Shown here one piece after another: positions 15,757-25,398 of a DNA stretch of 48,214 bases; positions within the stretch are counted from its first letter, which is position 1, and each line of letters opens with the position of its first letter. The stretch is from Lutibacter sp. (GTDB lineage: Bacteria; Bacteroidota; Bacteroidia; Flavobacteriales; Flavobacteriaceae): the NCBI GenBank assembly GCA_027449025.1, contig DAIDMK010000020.1, positions 1 through 48,214 of the forward strand, in the 5' to 3' direction. A program made the translations under genes and the position numbers. A model generated the notes under the pieces. It saw only the letters and a program-made list of their open reading frames with translations. It was not told where the DNA came from and did not search any database.

Positions 15757-16777
15757 AAATTTCTTTATCCAAGGCAATTCCATTTTCTAAATTATTATAA
15801 AGTGCTTTGGCTAGGGTTGGGGCAATCATCACCCCACGTGTTCCAAGTCCGTTTAAGACCGCCATATTTTGATGCTTTGGATGTTTTCCCACCAAAGGTC
15901 GCCTGTCTTTAACCGTTGGTCTTATTCCAGCTACATGTTCCACAATTTGATAAGGCACTGTCATAAATGATTCTAATTTGGTTGTTAATTCGTTTTTACC
16001 TTCTTCAGTTGGAAGCTGTGTTTTGTCTTTCCAATTAAAAGTGGCACCAATTTTATAAAAATTATTTCCTAACGGAAGCACAAATACCGCTGACTTAATA
16101 AAAAAATCAATATTTAATTTGGGTGCGTGGATGGTAATTAACTCACCTTTTGCCTCCTGCATGGGCAACTCATTAAAAAACGGGTTGTATTTTAAGCCGA
16201 AACCTTCACAAAAAACAATTTTTGAAGCAATTACATCTTTATATTCAACAGTATTTTCATTAATTTTTACGGCTTCATATTGAAAACTTTCATTCCTGAT
16301 TAATTTTCTTTGCGATAAATAATTTCGATAATCTTTGAGCAATGATTTTGTATCGATTCTTCCAGTATTCCGTAATTTCCCATAACCAAAATCGGCTGAA
16401 ATACCTTCATATCTTTCTTTAATTAATTTGGTGTCCATATAATTGGAAAGCGCTGGATTGTCGCAGGCGGAAAACCAATTATTTTGTTCCTCTACCGATT
16501 TAAATAAGCGATAAATGGTTATAGGAAAATCGTATTTTTTATTGAATTGATTTTCCAGTGCTGAATAAAATGGCAAAGCGATATTCAATTGTTCCGTGGC
16601 ATTCCAAACGGGCGTAAAGCGTTTTAAAACTACTGGATTGTATATGCCACCTGCGACCAGAGAAGAATTTTGCGAATTGTCCTCAAAAACCAAGAATGAT
16701 TTTTTATGGTTTTCCAATTCTTTGGCAAAGGCCAATCCCGCCAATCCCAAACCAACAATAATATAATCTACTGACAT
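15737..16777 (-). CDS. FAD-dependent oxidoreductase, DAO family
   Basis: This 346-residue protein begins with a dinucleotide-binding motif (YIIVGLGLAGLAFAKEL) and ends with a typical DAO segment (VAGIRPTVKDRRPLVGKHP, then LNGLGTRGVMIAPTLAKAL). It belongs to the D-amino-acid/glycine oxidase-like flavoproteins; the substrate is unknown. The family is also found as the C-terminal half of MnmC, but there is no methyltransferase part here. It is downstream of gldN but separated by a strong terminator, so it is probably transcribed on its own. The 3' end overlaps the DUF983 gene. Confidence 0.82.
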   Translation of the reverse strand: MSVDYIIVGLGLAGLAFAKELENHKKSFLVFEDNSQNSSLVAGGIYNPVVLKRFTPVWNATEQLNIALPFYSALENQFNKKYDFPITIYRLFKSVEEQNNWFSACDNPALSNYMDTKLIKERYEGISADFGYGKLRNTGRIDTKSLLKDYRNYLSQRKLIRNESFQYEAVKINENTVEYKDVIASKIVFCEGFGLKYNPFFNELPMQEAKGELITIHAPKLNIDFFIKSAVFVLPLGNNFYKIGATFNWKDKTQLPTEEGKNELTTKLESFMTVPYQIVEHVAGIRPTVKDRRPLVGKHPKHQNMAVLNGLGTRGVMIAPTLAKALYNNLENGIALDKEISIARFL

Positions 16778-16800
16778 GGTGTAAAGTTAATTATAAAACA

Positions 16801-16829
16801 AAAACTCCTGCAAGGTGCAGGAGTTTTTA
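16801..16829 (-). terminator. Terminator after gldN (bidirectional shape)
   Basis: AAAACTCCTGCA and TGCAGGAGTTTT form a perfect 12-bp stem around AGG, flanked by A- and T-runs on both sides. It ends the gldKLMN transcript, 18 bp after the gldN stop. Confidence 0.9.
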
Positions 16830-16847
16830 GATTTTTATATCATTTTT

Positions 16848-17750
16848 TTAATAATTCCACATATTAAGTTCTTTATTCCTGATATCATCTTTAATTTTAT
16901 CAGACTCCAGTACCTGGAACAAGGCATTTCCTTTAACGTATTGATTTACATCCCTATCTCCATAAATATTTTCTTCTCTATAGATAATTGAACTAAACCT
17001 TCGGGCATTCAACAAATGGTCATAAGAAATTGGATAGGCTGAATTCTTTTGATTGAAAACTTTTGCTTTATGAAGCACAGCGCGAGCATCTGGAAAATAG
17101 ACCCAAAACAAGGCCAATTGTTCAGAGATATTTATATCCTGTCTCCCCATAGTCTGCACATCTGGCGCTATTGGTGCCAAGGCAATCATTCGATATTTTA
17201 ATTCCCCCTGTCTCTTGTCGAAATACCAAAGCCCTTTAATTTTAAAACCTTCAATATCTTGGGAAGTCAAATTAATTTTATCGATATATTCATCAATATT
17301 TTGATTTCCGGCATTCATTTCGTCAAAGCCGGCATCTGTAGTATCAATTCTAAAAAGCTTGTTATTAATTTCAGCCTTGGTCATTTTAGCCGTAAAATAG
17401 GAATCATCATAAATTTCTGTGATATCACCATTTTTAATGCCTTTTAACAAGGTGTCAAACAGCGATCGTCGATCTAAGGAGACGTTCATTGTGTCAACAG
17501 GATAATAAAATGGCATATTAATTCGCTCATTTAAATCAATATATTCCCAAACAACTTTTGACCAAAGAATGTCTCTATCATCAACATATCCATAGGCGAG
17601 GGGTTTATCATTATCCACGGCTTCTTGCGCTGCTGTTTTTTTTCCAATATCAGAAGGTTTCTTGGCATTCAATAAATTTGACTGCGCATACATGGTATTA
17701 AACAGCACAAATGCCAAAATAAAAATTCCAATATTTTTCTTATTCATCAT
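16848..17750 (-). CDS. gldN: Gliding motility / type IX secretion protein GldN
   Basis: This 300-residue periplasmic protein starts with a signal peptide ending in MYAQ, followed by conserved GldN segments: DDRDILWSKVVWEYIDLNERIN near 58, ITEIYDDSYFTAKMT near 110, and YKVQ-like WYFDKRQGELKYRMIALAPI near 175. GldN (PorN) forms the periplasmic ring with GldK beneath the outer membrane and is needed for type IX secretion and gliding. It is the last gene of gldKLMN, 11 bp after gldM, and is followed by a strong terminator. Two adjacent Met codons are possible starts; the outer one is used here. Confidence 0.95.
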   Translation of the reverse strand: MMNKKNIGIFILAFVLFNTMYAQSNLLNAKKPSDIGKKTAAQEAVDNDKPLAYGYVDDRDILWSKVVWEYIDLNERINMPFYYPVDTMNVSLDRRSLFDTLLKGIKNGDITEIYDDSYFTAKMTKAEINNKLFRIDTTDAGFDEMNAGNQNIDEYIDKINLTSQDIEGFKIKGLWYFDKRQGELKYRMIALAPIAPDVQTMGRQDINISEQLALFWVYFPDARAVLHKAKVFNQKNSAYPISYDHLLNARRFSSIIYREENIYGDRDVNQYVKGNALFQVLESDKIKDDIRNKELNMWNY

Positions 17751-17761
17751 TTAAATTTATT

Positions 17762-19294
17762 TTATTGTATTTCTATACTTACAGCTGAGGCGTCTTTTAT
17801 TTTATAAGAACTGTTACCTGATAACGACGATTTTATGTCGAATATTGTAACTACATCACCTCTTTTCGCTTTTGAAATTGCTTTTTGCGCTGCATCATTC
17901 ATTCTATTTCCGCTGACAACTACAGCAGATTGTCCTGGCACTTTAAGTGTAAATCCAGATGTATTTAACACCAAGTCAAAATCGAAATCAGGTAATTCTG
18001 CACTAACGGTAGAATTTTCTAAACTTGATGAAGGCATTTTAACATAGCCAGATTGTTTTCTTATGGCACCACTAGGTGAAGGAATATCCTTAATCCTAAA
18101 ATCTTGTGATGAGCTTACCGATTGTCCGTTAGGTAGTTTTCCTGTAACATTTATTTTAACTTCTCTTCCTGTGCCAGGAGTCATAATATATTTACCTATA
18201 CCTCCAGCTTTAGACAGTCCAGCTCCTGATGCATTTACCAAATTATCAGGGATTCCAGGAATTGAAATTGTCATTGGGTTTGGCACTCCCCTATAAACAA
18301 CATTCATTTTATCGGCTGAAATCACAGCGCTGTTTGGTTTTGGAATAACGGCATAAGAACTGCTAATTTCAATTTCAACAGGCTCGCCATTTTCAATAAA
18401 AACAAACTTTCCTTTTATTTCACGTTCCCCAACTGCGCCAGCAGGAAAATCCAAAACGGCTCCACCATCTACAAAAGTTGTAATTTTATTTCCATTGACC
18501 ACCACCTCAGATGGTTTTAAAGATGCATCATAACGACCTAACACAATTTTTCCTTTAAAGTTTTCACCTTGAAAAAAAGCAGATTTTTCAGGAATTAAAA
18601 TTGTTTTATAATTAGACATAGAAACATCGCTTTCTAATTGTCCGCCCAAAAGGGTTCCAAAAATCTCAGATTCTGTTGTTCTGATGTCGGTTTGCATAGA
18701 AGTTAGATTGGTAATGGTAGAAATCAAAGGAAATCCTTCATACCTGTTTTTCAACCAAAGCTGTTTGCCACTTTTTTTAGTTTCTTGAGGTGAGGTGTCA
18801 AACCTATTTTTAATGGTGGCAGCTAAGGAATTATTTTCTCCAACAATTTTAATTATAGCATCTCTATAGCCGTTTACATGGTCTAAAAATTCCTGACCTT
18901 CCATTGTAAATTTATCGCCTTTAAAAAAGTATTCATCCACAATGCCCGCTTTATCCATCGCTTCATAGTCTGTCTTGTTTTCATTATCTTTCAGAAAAAA
19001 TTGCTTTTTTTCTTCCAAATAATCATTAAATTGTGAAGACAGCTTATCTACTTCTATTGCATTTGCATGAAGATTGCTATATTTTTCAGGCTGCTCTGCT
19101 GCCTTTGTTGCTAAGTTTTCAAGAATCGCCTTATTTTTTAATGTGGCGGTTGCATTATTTTCTGTAAGTTTTTCGTTCATATATCCGAATGCAGAAAGTA
19201 CTTCCTTAGACATTTGCATCGCAATCATTGAGATGAAGACTAAGTACATAACGTTAATCATTTTCTGCCTTGGTGATAATTTACCTGAAGCCAT
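17762..19294 (-). CDS. gldM: Gliding motility / type IX secretion protein GldM
   Basis: This 510-residue protein starts MASGKLSPRQKMINVMYLVF, the conserved GldM N-terminus, with a single transmembrane helix at about 12-30 and a long periplasmic region built of several Ig-like domains. GldM and GldL form the proton-driven motor that spans the inner membrane; the periplasmic part reaches the GldK/GldN ring. It lies 40 bp downstream of gldL and 11 bp upstream of gldN. Length agrees with known GldM proteins of about 510-520 residues. Confidence 0.96.
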   Translation of the reverse strand: MASGKLSPRQKMINVMYLVFISMIAMQMSKEVLSAFGYMNEKLTENNATATLKNKAILENLATKAAEQPEKYSNLHANAIEVDKLSSQFNDYLEEKKQFFLKDNENKTDYEAMDKAGIVDEYFFKGDKFTMEGQEFLDHVNGYRDAIIKIVGENNSLAATIKNRFDTSPQETKKSGKQLWLKNRYEGFPLISTITNLTSMQTDIRTTESEIFGTLLGGQLESDVSMSNYKTILIPEKSAFFQGENFKGKIVLGRYDASLKPSEVVVNGNKITTFVDGGAVLDFPAGAVGEREIKGKFVFIENGEPVEIEISSSYAVIPKPNSAVISADKMNVVYRGVPNPMTISIPGIPDNLVNASGAGLSKAGGIGKYIMTPGTGREVKINVTGKLPNGQSVSSSQDFRIKDIPSPSGAIRKQSGYVKMPSSSLENSTVSAELPDFDFDLVLNTSGFTLKVPGQSAVVVSGNRMNDAAQKAISKAKRGDVVTIFDIKSSLSGNSSYKIKDASAVSIEIQ

Positions 19295-19334
19295 ACTAAT
19301 TAGTTTTTTTAGTTAATAATTTTTTTCCAACTAA

Positions 19335-19970
19335 TTAGCTTTTAATTGACATTGCTGATAACATTCCGCCATATACGCCATTAAGTGAAGATAGGTTTGT
19401 TGCCAAAGATTCCATCTGTTCTTTTAACCTTGTTGCATTTTCAGTAACCTCTGCATTAATTTCAGCTTGTTTACTGGTGCTTTCTACTTGAACTTTATAC
19501 AAGCTATTTAAGGATTCCATCTGCGCTGCGGCCAAAAACATTTGCTCGCTGTATTTATTGGTTGCAGCAATAGAATTAACTGCTGGGGCAATATTTTCGG
19601 CAGCTCCCTTAAAATTTTGAATACTTTCGCTTAAACTCTGCATTAAACCTGAATCAAGTTTTGCATCTCTAAGCATGTCGTCTAATTTTTGTGAAAGCAA
19701 TCCTTGCGCTTCTTTTGCCTGTCCGGCATCTTTCTCCCGCCTGTCTCCACCGGCCAATTCAGGATAAATTAAGGTCCAGTCTAAATCTTCTTCAACAGAA
19801 TCAAACGCTGAAATGAAAAACACACAGGCTTCCACAACCATACCGAGTGTTAACATCTCACTACCGCCTGTCCAGTGTTGAATTTTAAACAAGGCTCCTA
19901 ATATTACGATTGATGCTCCAATACCATAAGCGTAATTAAATAATTTTTTTCTGTTTTTTGATTGTGCCAT
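19335..19970 (-). CDS. gldL: Gliding motility / type IX secretion motor protein GldL
   Basis: This 211-residue inner-membrane protein has two N-terminal helices (YAYGIGASIVILGALF, then LTLGMVVEACVFFISAF) joined by KIQHWTGGSE, and then a conserved acidic stretch (DSVEEDLDW). The remainder is a cytoplasmic, helical, coiled-coil-like tail. GldL is the proton-conducting part of the type IX motor; a conserved Glu in the second helix (VVEAC) is the likely proton carrier. It lies between gldK and gldM in the operon. Confidence 0.96.
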   Translation of the reverse strand: MAQSKNRKKLFNYAYGIGASIVILGALFKIQHWTGGSEMLTLGMVVEACVFFISAFDSVEEDLDWTLIYPELAGGDRREKDAGQAKEAQGLLSQKLDDMLRDAKLDSGLMQSLSESIQNFKGAAENIAPAVNSIAATNKYSEQMFLAAAQMESLNSLYKVQVESTSKQAEINAEVTENATRLKEQMESLATNLSSLNGVYGGMLSAMSIKS

Positions 19971-20008
19971 AATAAAGATTTTTAGTTTGTTAGTATTTTT
20001 GATTGATT

Positions 20009-21370
20009 TTATTTTCCATCTATATTGGTGCCAAGAAAATCTTGAACTGTCCTAAAACCAATATAGCTTCTAGCAGAGTCAGCATACTCATAATCCCTAG
20101 TGCTTACCTCTAAAAAATAGGCCACATCTTTCCATGAGCCTCCACGTATTACTTTTCTTTTGTTTTTATCAATTTCAACATTCGGATTCATGGTGGAACC
20201 GATGTAGTATGATGCTTCACTATAAGCAGTATTTGTCCATTCAGAAACATTTCCTGCCATATTATACAACCCATAATCATTTGGAGAATACGATTTTGCC
20301 TCCATGGTATATAAAGCGCCATCAACCGCATAATTTCCCCTAACAGGTTTAAAATTTGCTAAAAAACAGCCTCTGTCATTTGTGGTATATGGTCCTCCCC
20401 AAGGATATGTGGCATTTTCAAGACCACCTCGGGCAGCATATTCCCATTCAGCCTCTGTAGCCAATCTAAATTGCGGTATTTGAGTTGGGTTTTTCTTAGA
20501 GCTTAAAAAATCATTTTTCTTTTTGGTTCTCCAACGGCAAAACGCTTTTGCCTGCATCCAAGACACACCAACTACTGGATAATCATTATAGGCTTGGTGA
20601 TAAAAATAGTCCTGATGCATAGGATCATTGTAAGAGTAATTGTAGTCTTTAATCCAAACTGTTGTATCAGGATATATAGATACGATCTCTGTCTTAATGA
20701 AATCTCTTCTATTTCCTTTATTTCTACCTGCAGCTTCTTGATCTAGCCAAGAATATTTAAACTTTAATTTTGCCGTATTTACCATTCTTCTGCCTTCAAA
20801 ACTATCTTCAATAGGCATTAAAATTGAATCTATCATCACTTCAGCATATTCTTCACTTGGAAATTCATTGACATTCCAAATAAGTTTTTCGTCCCAATTC
20901 AACATTTTGCCTTGCGTTGGTGAATTAATATCACCAAGGCTGCCATAGGTTTTCATCATATATTTTTGGTATGGCGACATTTTAGAGGAGTCTATATCCA
21001 TAAATTGATAATCTTCCAAAATAATATCTCCTTCTGAAGACATTAATTCTGAAAACAAGGCCAATTCAGTTCGTACAATAGAATCTCTAACCCAAAATAC
21101 AAATTCTTTATATTCGCTATTGGTAATTTCAGTTTCATCCATATAATATGGACGCACCGTAACGGTTCTGGTAGGTGAATTTAAAGCGCCAGCAACATCT
21201 TCGGTTTGCTTACCCATTGTAAATGATCCCCCAGGTATTAAAGTCATACCTAAAGGCTTTTGAGAATGCCATTTACCACTTGATCTCACTCCAACTAACT
21301 CCCCTTGATCGCTAGACCCACAACTATATATAACTAAGACTAGTAAAATATACAACGATATTTTCTTCAT
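20009..21370 (-). CDS. gldK: Gliding motility / type IX secretion lipoprotein GldK
   Basis: This 453-residue lipoprotein (LVIYSC, Cys17) has a formylglycine-generating-enzyme-like (FGE-sulfatase) fold from MTLIPGGSFTMGKQ to the C-terminal VIRGGSWKDVAYFLEVSTR and IGFRTV. The fold is used structurally, not catalytically, in GldK/PorK, which forms outer-membrane-attached rings with GldN. It is the first gene of the gld operon, with a promoter at 21394-21424. Length agrees with known GldK proteins. Confidence 0.95.
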   Translation of the reverse strand: MKKISLYILLVLVIYSCGSSDQGELVGVRSSGKWHSQKPLGMTLIPGGSFTMGKQTEDVAGALNSPTRTVTVRPYYMDETEITNSEYKEFVFWVRDSIVRTELALFSELMSSEGDIILEDYQFMDIDSSKMSPYQKYMMKTYGSLGDINSPTQGKMLNWDEKLIWNVNEFPSEEYAEVMIDSILMPIEDSFEGRRMVNTAKLKFKYSWLDQEAAGRNKGNRRDFIKTEIVSIYPDTTVWIKDYNYSYNDPMHQDYFYHQAYNDYPVVGVSWMQAKAFCRWRTKKKNDFLSSKKNPTQIPQFRLATEAEWEYAARGGLENATYPWGGPYTTNDRGCFLANFKPVRGNYAVDGALYTMEAKSYSPNDYGLYNMAGNVSEWTNTAYSEASYYIGSTMNPNVEIDKNKRKVIRGGSWKDVAYFLEVSTRDYEYADSARSYIGFRTVQDFLGTNIDGK

Positions 21371-21393
21371 ATTTTTTTTCTTAATCCTTTAAG

Positions 21394-21424
21394 CAAACGT
21401 ATTACTAATAATCATAAAAAACAA
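21394..21424 (-). promoter_or_regulatory. Promoter of the gldKLMN operon
   Basis: On the minus strand TTG (21422-21424) and TACGTTTG (21394-21401) are 20 bases apart. Transcription would begin near 21389, about 18 nt before the gldK start codon. Confidence 0.68.
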
Positions 21425-21481
21425 TATTTAATTTAACTGTTTAAACAAAAATAAATGTGTTTTAGTATACATTGCAATTTT

Positions 21482-22642
21482 TTACACTAATTTCTTTAAC
21501 GTCTTTATCCATCTATCAGGAATTTCCTGGTTGGTTGCACTAATATAATCTTGGTATGCACAAGGTATTAACGCATGTCTTTTAAATTTATTACTTTCAT
21601 TTAAATTAATTTCCATCCACCATCGGCCACTTTTGTTGCTTTTATAAAAATTCAACACTTCATTTTCAATAGGAACGATATATTTTTGGTAATTGTCTTT
21701 CAAACCGAAGGGATAATCATTTGCTCTATAATTAATTCCTTCAATAAAATACCAAATCATTTGTGAAATTAGCTGGGCGGTTTGGTTTTTAATGTCCAAT
21801 TTTGGATTGTATTCATAAATACCAAAAGAAGTCACTTTATCACTAATACCAGCATACCTTGAAATAGCACAGATTTCAGCACCTGTAAAACCGTTAGGTG
21901 TTGCATTGTTGTTTGCTGGAGCATCTGCATTTTTTACTGCTGATAAATCGATGCTTACAATATCCGCATCTCGTAACACAGGCTCCACCAATTGAATTGC
22001 GCTTGAAACTTCGCCCAGTCTGTAAGCCTCAAAAAACAAACCATCTAATAAATCGATTTCATTTTGGGCGTTAAAATAGGTTTGATAACCAATATTGCTG
22101 TAATTAAATAAATTATTTGGCGGATTCATAACAATCTTGCTCAAATAAGATTGCGAGGTTAAATCGTCCTCAATGGAACCAAGGTCAAATTTATTGTCAA
22201 CCGAAACTAGATTTACAGTTTGTTCTAACTTGTCATACGCTCTATAATTTGCGTAGGTTAAATCCTGACCACCGCCAATAATTATAGGAATAATTTTATT
22301 TTTTATGAGGTATGTTAATAATTCCCCCAAGGCAAAATAAGTATCTTCTATGGTATTTCCCTGCGAAATATTCCCAATGTCCGCAACACTAATTGGCCAA
22401 TTCCCAGGATATAGTTTATAAAGTTCTTTTCTAATTTCATTTAAATTGGCACCAGTTTTATGATTTCCAATTGCGGAACGACCTTCTTCAACGCCAACAA
22501 TGGCTATTTTTTTATTTGCCAAATTGGGGAATCCATTTTGTGCGGAATAAATTTCGATACAGTTGCCAAAAGATTGATCGGATTGCATTTTTGCATATTC
22601 CAATAAATCATCATCAATAGGTTTTAGGTAATCGAAATTCAT
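21482..22642 (-). CDS. Arginase / formimidoylglutamase-family protein with altered metal site
   Basis: This 386-residue protein has the arginase/ureohydrolase fold. The three metal motifs are recognisable but changed: GGGQD (123-127) in place of GGDHS, DNKFD (149-153) in place of DAHxD, and SIDLSAVKNADAP (230-242) in place of SxDxDxxDP. Two metal-binding His residues and one Asp are therefore missing, so a normal dimanganese centre is doubtful. Such proteins are commonly labelled formimidoylglutamase in flavobacteria, where I recall them next to gldK and topA. I would not assume histidine degradation: no other hut gene is present here. It lies 48 bp downstream of topA on the same strand and 58 bp before the gldK -33 region. 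Confidence 0.72.
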   Translation of the reverse strand: MNFDYLKPIDDDLLEYAKMQSDQSFGNCIEIYSAQNGFPNLANKKIAIVGVEEGRSAIGNHKTGANLNEIRKELYKLYPGNWPISVADIGNISQGNTIEDTYFALGELLTYLIKNKIIPIIIGGGQDLTYANYRAYDKLEQTVNLVSVDNKFDLGSIEDDLTSQSYLSKIVMNPPNNLFNYSNIGYQTYFNAQNEIDLLDGLFFEAYRLGEVSSAIQLVEPVLRDADIVSIDLSAVKNADAPANNNATPNGFTGAEICAISRYAGISDKVTSFGIYEYNPKLDIKNQTAQLISQMIWYFIEGINYRANDYPFGLKDNYQKYIVPIENEVLNFYKSNKSGRWWMEINLNESNKFKRHALIPCAYQDYISATNQEIPDRWIKTLKKLV

Positions 22643-22690
22643 TTTTTAGGGTCTGTATGATTTCTTTTGGATAGCAATATAATGAAAAAA

Positions 22691-25174
22691 TTATTTTTTC
22701 ACTGTTTTTCCTTTTTTTGTTTTCTTTTTTGGAGCATTTTTCTCAATAATCTCTTTAACATCTTCCAATGTTAATTTACTTGGATCCACTGTTTTTGACA
22801 ATTCAATTTTTGTTTTTCCCTTGATAATATTAGATCTTCCCCAACGTGCTTTTTCTACTGAAATTCCTTCTTCAGGCCAATGATGAATTACTTTTTCGAT
22901 GTCTTTACGTTTCTTTTCTTCAATTAGTTCAGCAACATTCTTTTCTGTTAAATTATCGAAATCATATTTTTTATTTACATTGATATAAATACCGTTCCAT
23001 TTTAAAAATGGACCAAATCTTCCAACGCCTTTTTGAACCGGAATATTTTCATAATCACAAATTGGCGCATCGGCTTTTTGTTTTTCAATGATTAATTCAA
23101 TGGCTCTGTTAATGTCAACATCCATCGGATTTTCAACTTTTGGAATAGACACAAACATTTCATCATATTTAATATATGGCCCAAAACGCCCTACTGCTAC
23201 AACAATTTCTTTTCCTTGGTAACCACCAATTATTTTTGGGAGTTTAAACAAATCCATCGCTTCTTCAAAAGTGATGGAATTTAATGTTTGGTCGCTCAGT
23301 AGACTTGCAAACTTCGGCTTTTCTTCATCTGTTGCTTCGCCAATTTGAACCATAACGCCAAATCTCCCCAAACGTGCATACACATTTTTTCCGCTTTCGG
23401 GATCAATGCCTAACAAACGTTCTCCTTTAGCCCTTTCAGCATTTTCGGCAACATCTTCAACCATTGGATGAAATGATTTGTAAAAATCTTTGATCATTTT
23501 AATCCAATCTTCTTTTCCTTCTGCAATATCATCAAATTCTGATTCCACTTTTGCGGTAAAACCAAAATCTAAAATATTTGAGAAATTCTCCACCAAAAAG
23601 TCGTTTACAATATTTCCAATATCGGTAGGAACCAACTTCCCTTTATCTGAACCAACTTTCTCGGTCAATGTTTTGGCAATTACTTCTCCGCCTTTTAATT
23701 TCAATTCGGTATAGCTTCTGTCTTCGCCTTCAATAGTTCCTTTTTCTACATATTCTCTTTTTTGAATGGTTGAAATTGTTGGCGCATACGTTGATGGACG
23801 ACCAATTCCTAATTCTTCCAATCTTTTCACAAGTGCGGCTTCCGAATAACGGTAAGAAGCTCTTGTATAACGCTCGGTTGCTGTAATATATTTATTGACT
23901 AAAACTTCGCCTTTTGATAATTTAGGCAACATTCTTTCTTGTTCTTCATCCTCATTGTCCGTTCCTTCTAAATATACCTTTAGAAAACCTTCAAACTTGA
24001 TTACTTCACCGTTTGCGGTAAAAATTTCATTGTTATTGCTGTTGGTAATTCTCACATTGGTACGTTCCAATTGCGCGTCACTCATTTGCGAGGCAATGGT
24101 TCTTTTCCAAATTAAATCGTACAACCTGTCTTGATCATAATCTATAGATACCGATTGAAGGCTCATACTTGTTGGTCTAATAGCCTCGTGAGCTTCCTGT
24201 GCGCCTTTATCTTTGGTGTAAAAACTTCTTGGTTTGCTGAATTCTTTTCCATAGGAGGAAATAATTTCTTCTTGTGCCTCAAGTTTTGCATCTTCCGATA
24301 AATTAAGGCTGTCCGTTCTCATATAAGTAATCAATCCAGCTTCATACAAACGTTGTGCAATCATCATAGTTTTAGCAACCGGAAAATACAATTTTCTAGA
24401 CGCTTCTTGCTGTAATGTTGATGTTGTGAATGGCGCTGCAGGTGATTTTGTTGCTGGTTTAATTTGTAAATCATCAACCTTAAATTTAGCGTTTATACAA
24501 GAATTTAAAAATGATGTAGCCTGTTCTTTTGAATCGAAATTTTTTGGTAAAGAAGCTTTAAATTTCTTTTCTTCCTCTGTAAAAAACTGAGCTACAACTT
24601 TATAGGAAGCTTGTGGAGCAAAACTCTTTATTTCACGTTCCTTATCAACAATTAATCTAACAGCCACGGATTGAACTCTCCCTGCCGACAAACCTCCTTT
24701 AACTTTTCGCCAAAGAACAGGTGATAATTCATAACCAACCAATCGGTCCAAAACGCGACGTGCTTGTTGTGCATTTACCAAATTGTAATCAATGTTTCTT
24801 GGGTTTTCTACCGCTTTTAATATGGCTTTTTTGGTAATTTCGTGAAAAACAATACGTTTTGTAGTCGCTTCCTTTAATTTTAATTGTTCGTATAAATGCC
24901 AGGCAATGGCTTCACCTTCTCTATCCTCATCCGATGCCAACCAAACCATATCCACATTTTTGGCCAAATCTTTCAATCTTTTCACCAGTGCCTTTTTATC
25001 GGTAGGAACAACATATTTTGGATTAAAATTACCTTCAACATCAATGCCTATTTCTTTGGAAGGCAGATCGGCAATGTGTCCAAAACTTGATTCTACCTGA
25101 AAATCTTTTCCTAAAAACTTCTCAATAGTCTTTGCTTTTGCAGGTGACTCTACGATTACTAAATTTTTTGCCAT
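22691..25174 (-). CDS. topA: DNA topoisomerase I
   Basis: This 827-residue type IA topoisomerase relaxes negative supercoils. The TOPRIM domain starts at residue 1 (KNLVIVESPAKAKTIEKFLG) and carries the acidic triad SDEDREGEAIAWHL near 81-94. The catalytic tyrosine is Tyr284 in LITYMRTDSLNLS. The C-terminal part holds repeated GRFG segments (ARLGRFGVMVQIG, AVGRFGPYIKYDE, GVGRFGPFLKW) instead of the Cys4 zinc fingers of E. coli TopA, and ends in a Lys-rich tail. It is divergent from miaB across 224 bp and has its own TACTTTTG box. Confidence 0.96.
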   Translation of the reverse strand: MAKNLVIVESPAKAKTIEKFLGKDFQVESSFGHIADLPSKEIGIDVEGNFNPKYVVPTDKKALVKRLKDLAKNVDMVWLASDEDREGEAIAWHLYEQLKLKEATTKRIVFHEITKKAILKAVENPRNIDYNLVNAQQARRVLDRLVGYELSPVLWRKVKGGLSAGRVQSVAVRLIVDKEREIKSFAPQASYKVVAQFFTEEEKKFKASLPKNFDSKEQATSFLNSCINAKFKVDDLQIKPATKSPAAPFTTSTLQQEASRKLYFPVAKTMMIAQRLYEAGLITYMRTDSLNLSEDAKLEAQEEIISSYGKEFSKPRSFYTKDKGAQEAHEAIRPTSMSLQSVSIDYDQDRLYDLIWKRTIASQMSDAQLERTNVRITNSNNNEIFTANGEVIKFEGFLKVYLEGTDNEDEEQERMLPKLSKGEVLVNKYITATERYTRASYRYSEAALVKRLEELGIGRPSTYAPTISTIQKREYVEKGTIEGEDRSYTELKLKGGEVIAKTLTEKVGSDKGKLVPTDIGNIVNDFLVENFSNILDFGFTAKVESEFDDIAEGKEDWIKMIKDFYKSFHPMVEDVAENAERAKGERLLGIDPESGKNVYARLGRFGVMVQIGEATDEEKPKFASLLSDQTLNSITFEEAMDLFKLPKIIGGYQGKEIVVAVGRFGPYIKYDEMFVSIPKVENPMDVDINRAIELIIEKQKADAPICDYENIPVQKGVGRFGPFLKWNGIYINVNKKYDFDNLTEKNVAELIEEKKRKDIEKVIHHWPEEGISVEKARWGRSNIIKGKTKIELSKTVDPSKLTLEDVKEIIEKNAPKKKTKKGKTVKK

Positions 25175-25258
25175 ATTTTTTAATTATAATTTTAAAACCT
25201 TCCTAAATTCATTTTCTGCTTCAATAAAAACACCTTATCTAATTTGGGTTTTGGATTG

Positions 25259-25266
25259 CAAAAGTA
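25259..25266 (-). promoter_or_regulatory. -7 promoter element of topA
   Basis: On the minus strand TACTTTTG fits TAnnTTTG; the transcript would have a leader of about 80 nt. The -33 part is weak. Confidence 0.45.
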
Positions 25267-25367
25267 TATAGAATTTTTTTAATCTGAATAATAACCACAA
25301 AAAACTCTACTTTTTGAGTTATAATCCATTGTTAAAATTCTGCCAATCTGTCACATTTTTAAAAAAA

Positions 25368-25382
25368 TGGTTATATCTTTGC
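25368..25382 (+). promoter_or_regulatory. miaB promoter region with overlapping sigma-A-like and sigma-54-like elements
   Basis: TATCTTTG (25374-25381) fits the housekeeping -7 box. The same stretch reads TGG, ten bases, GC, with TTGC at the right place (25378-25382), the -24/-12 spacing of sigma-54 promoters. A TGCCA...TGTCA pair lies just upstream (about 25341-25352). The next-but-one gene encodes a sigma-54-type activator, so a sigma-54 reading is not far-fetched. Confidence 0.4.
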
Positions 25383-25398
25383 CGTCCAATAAAAAATC

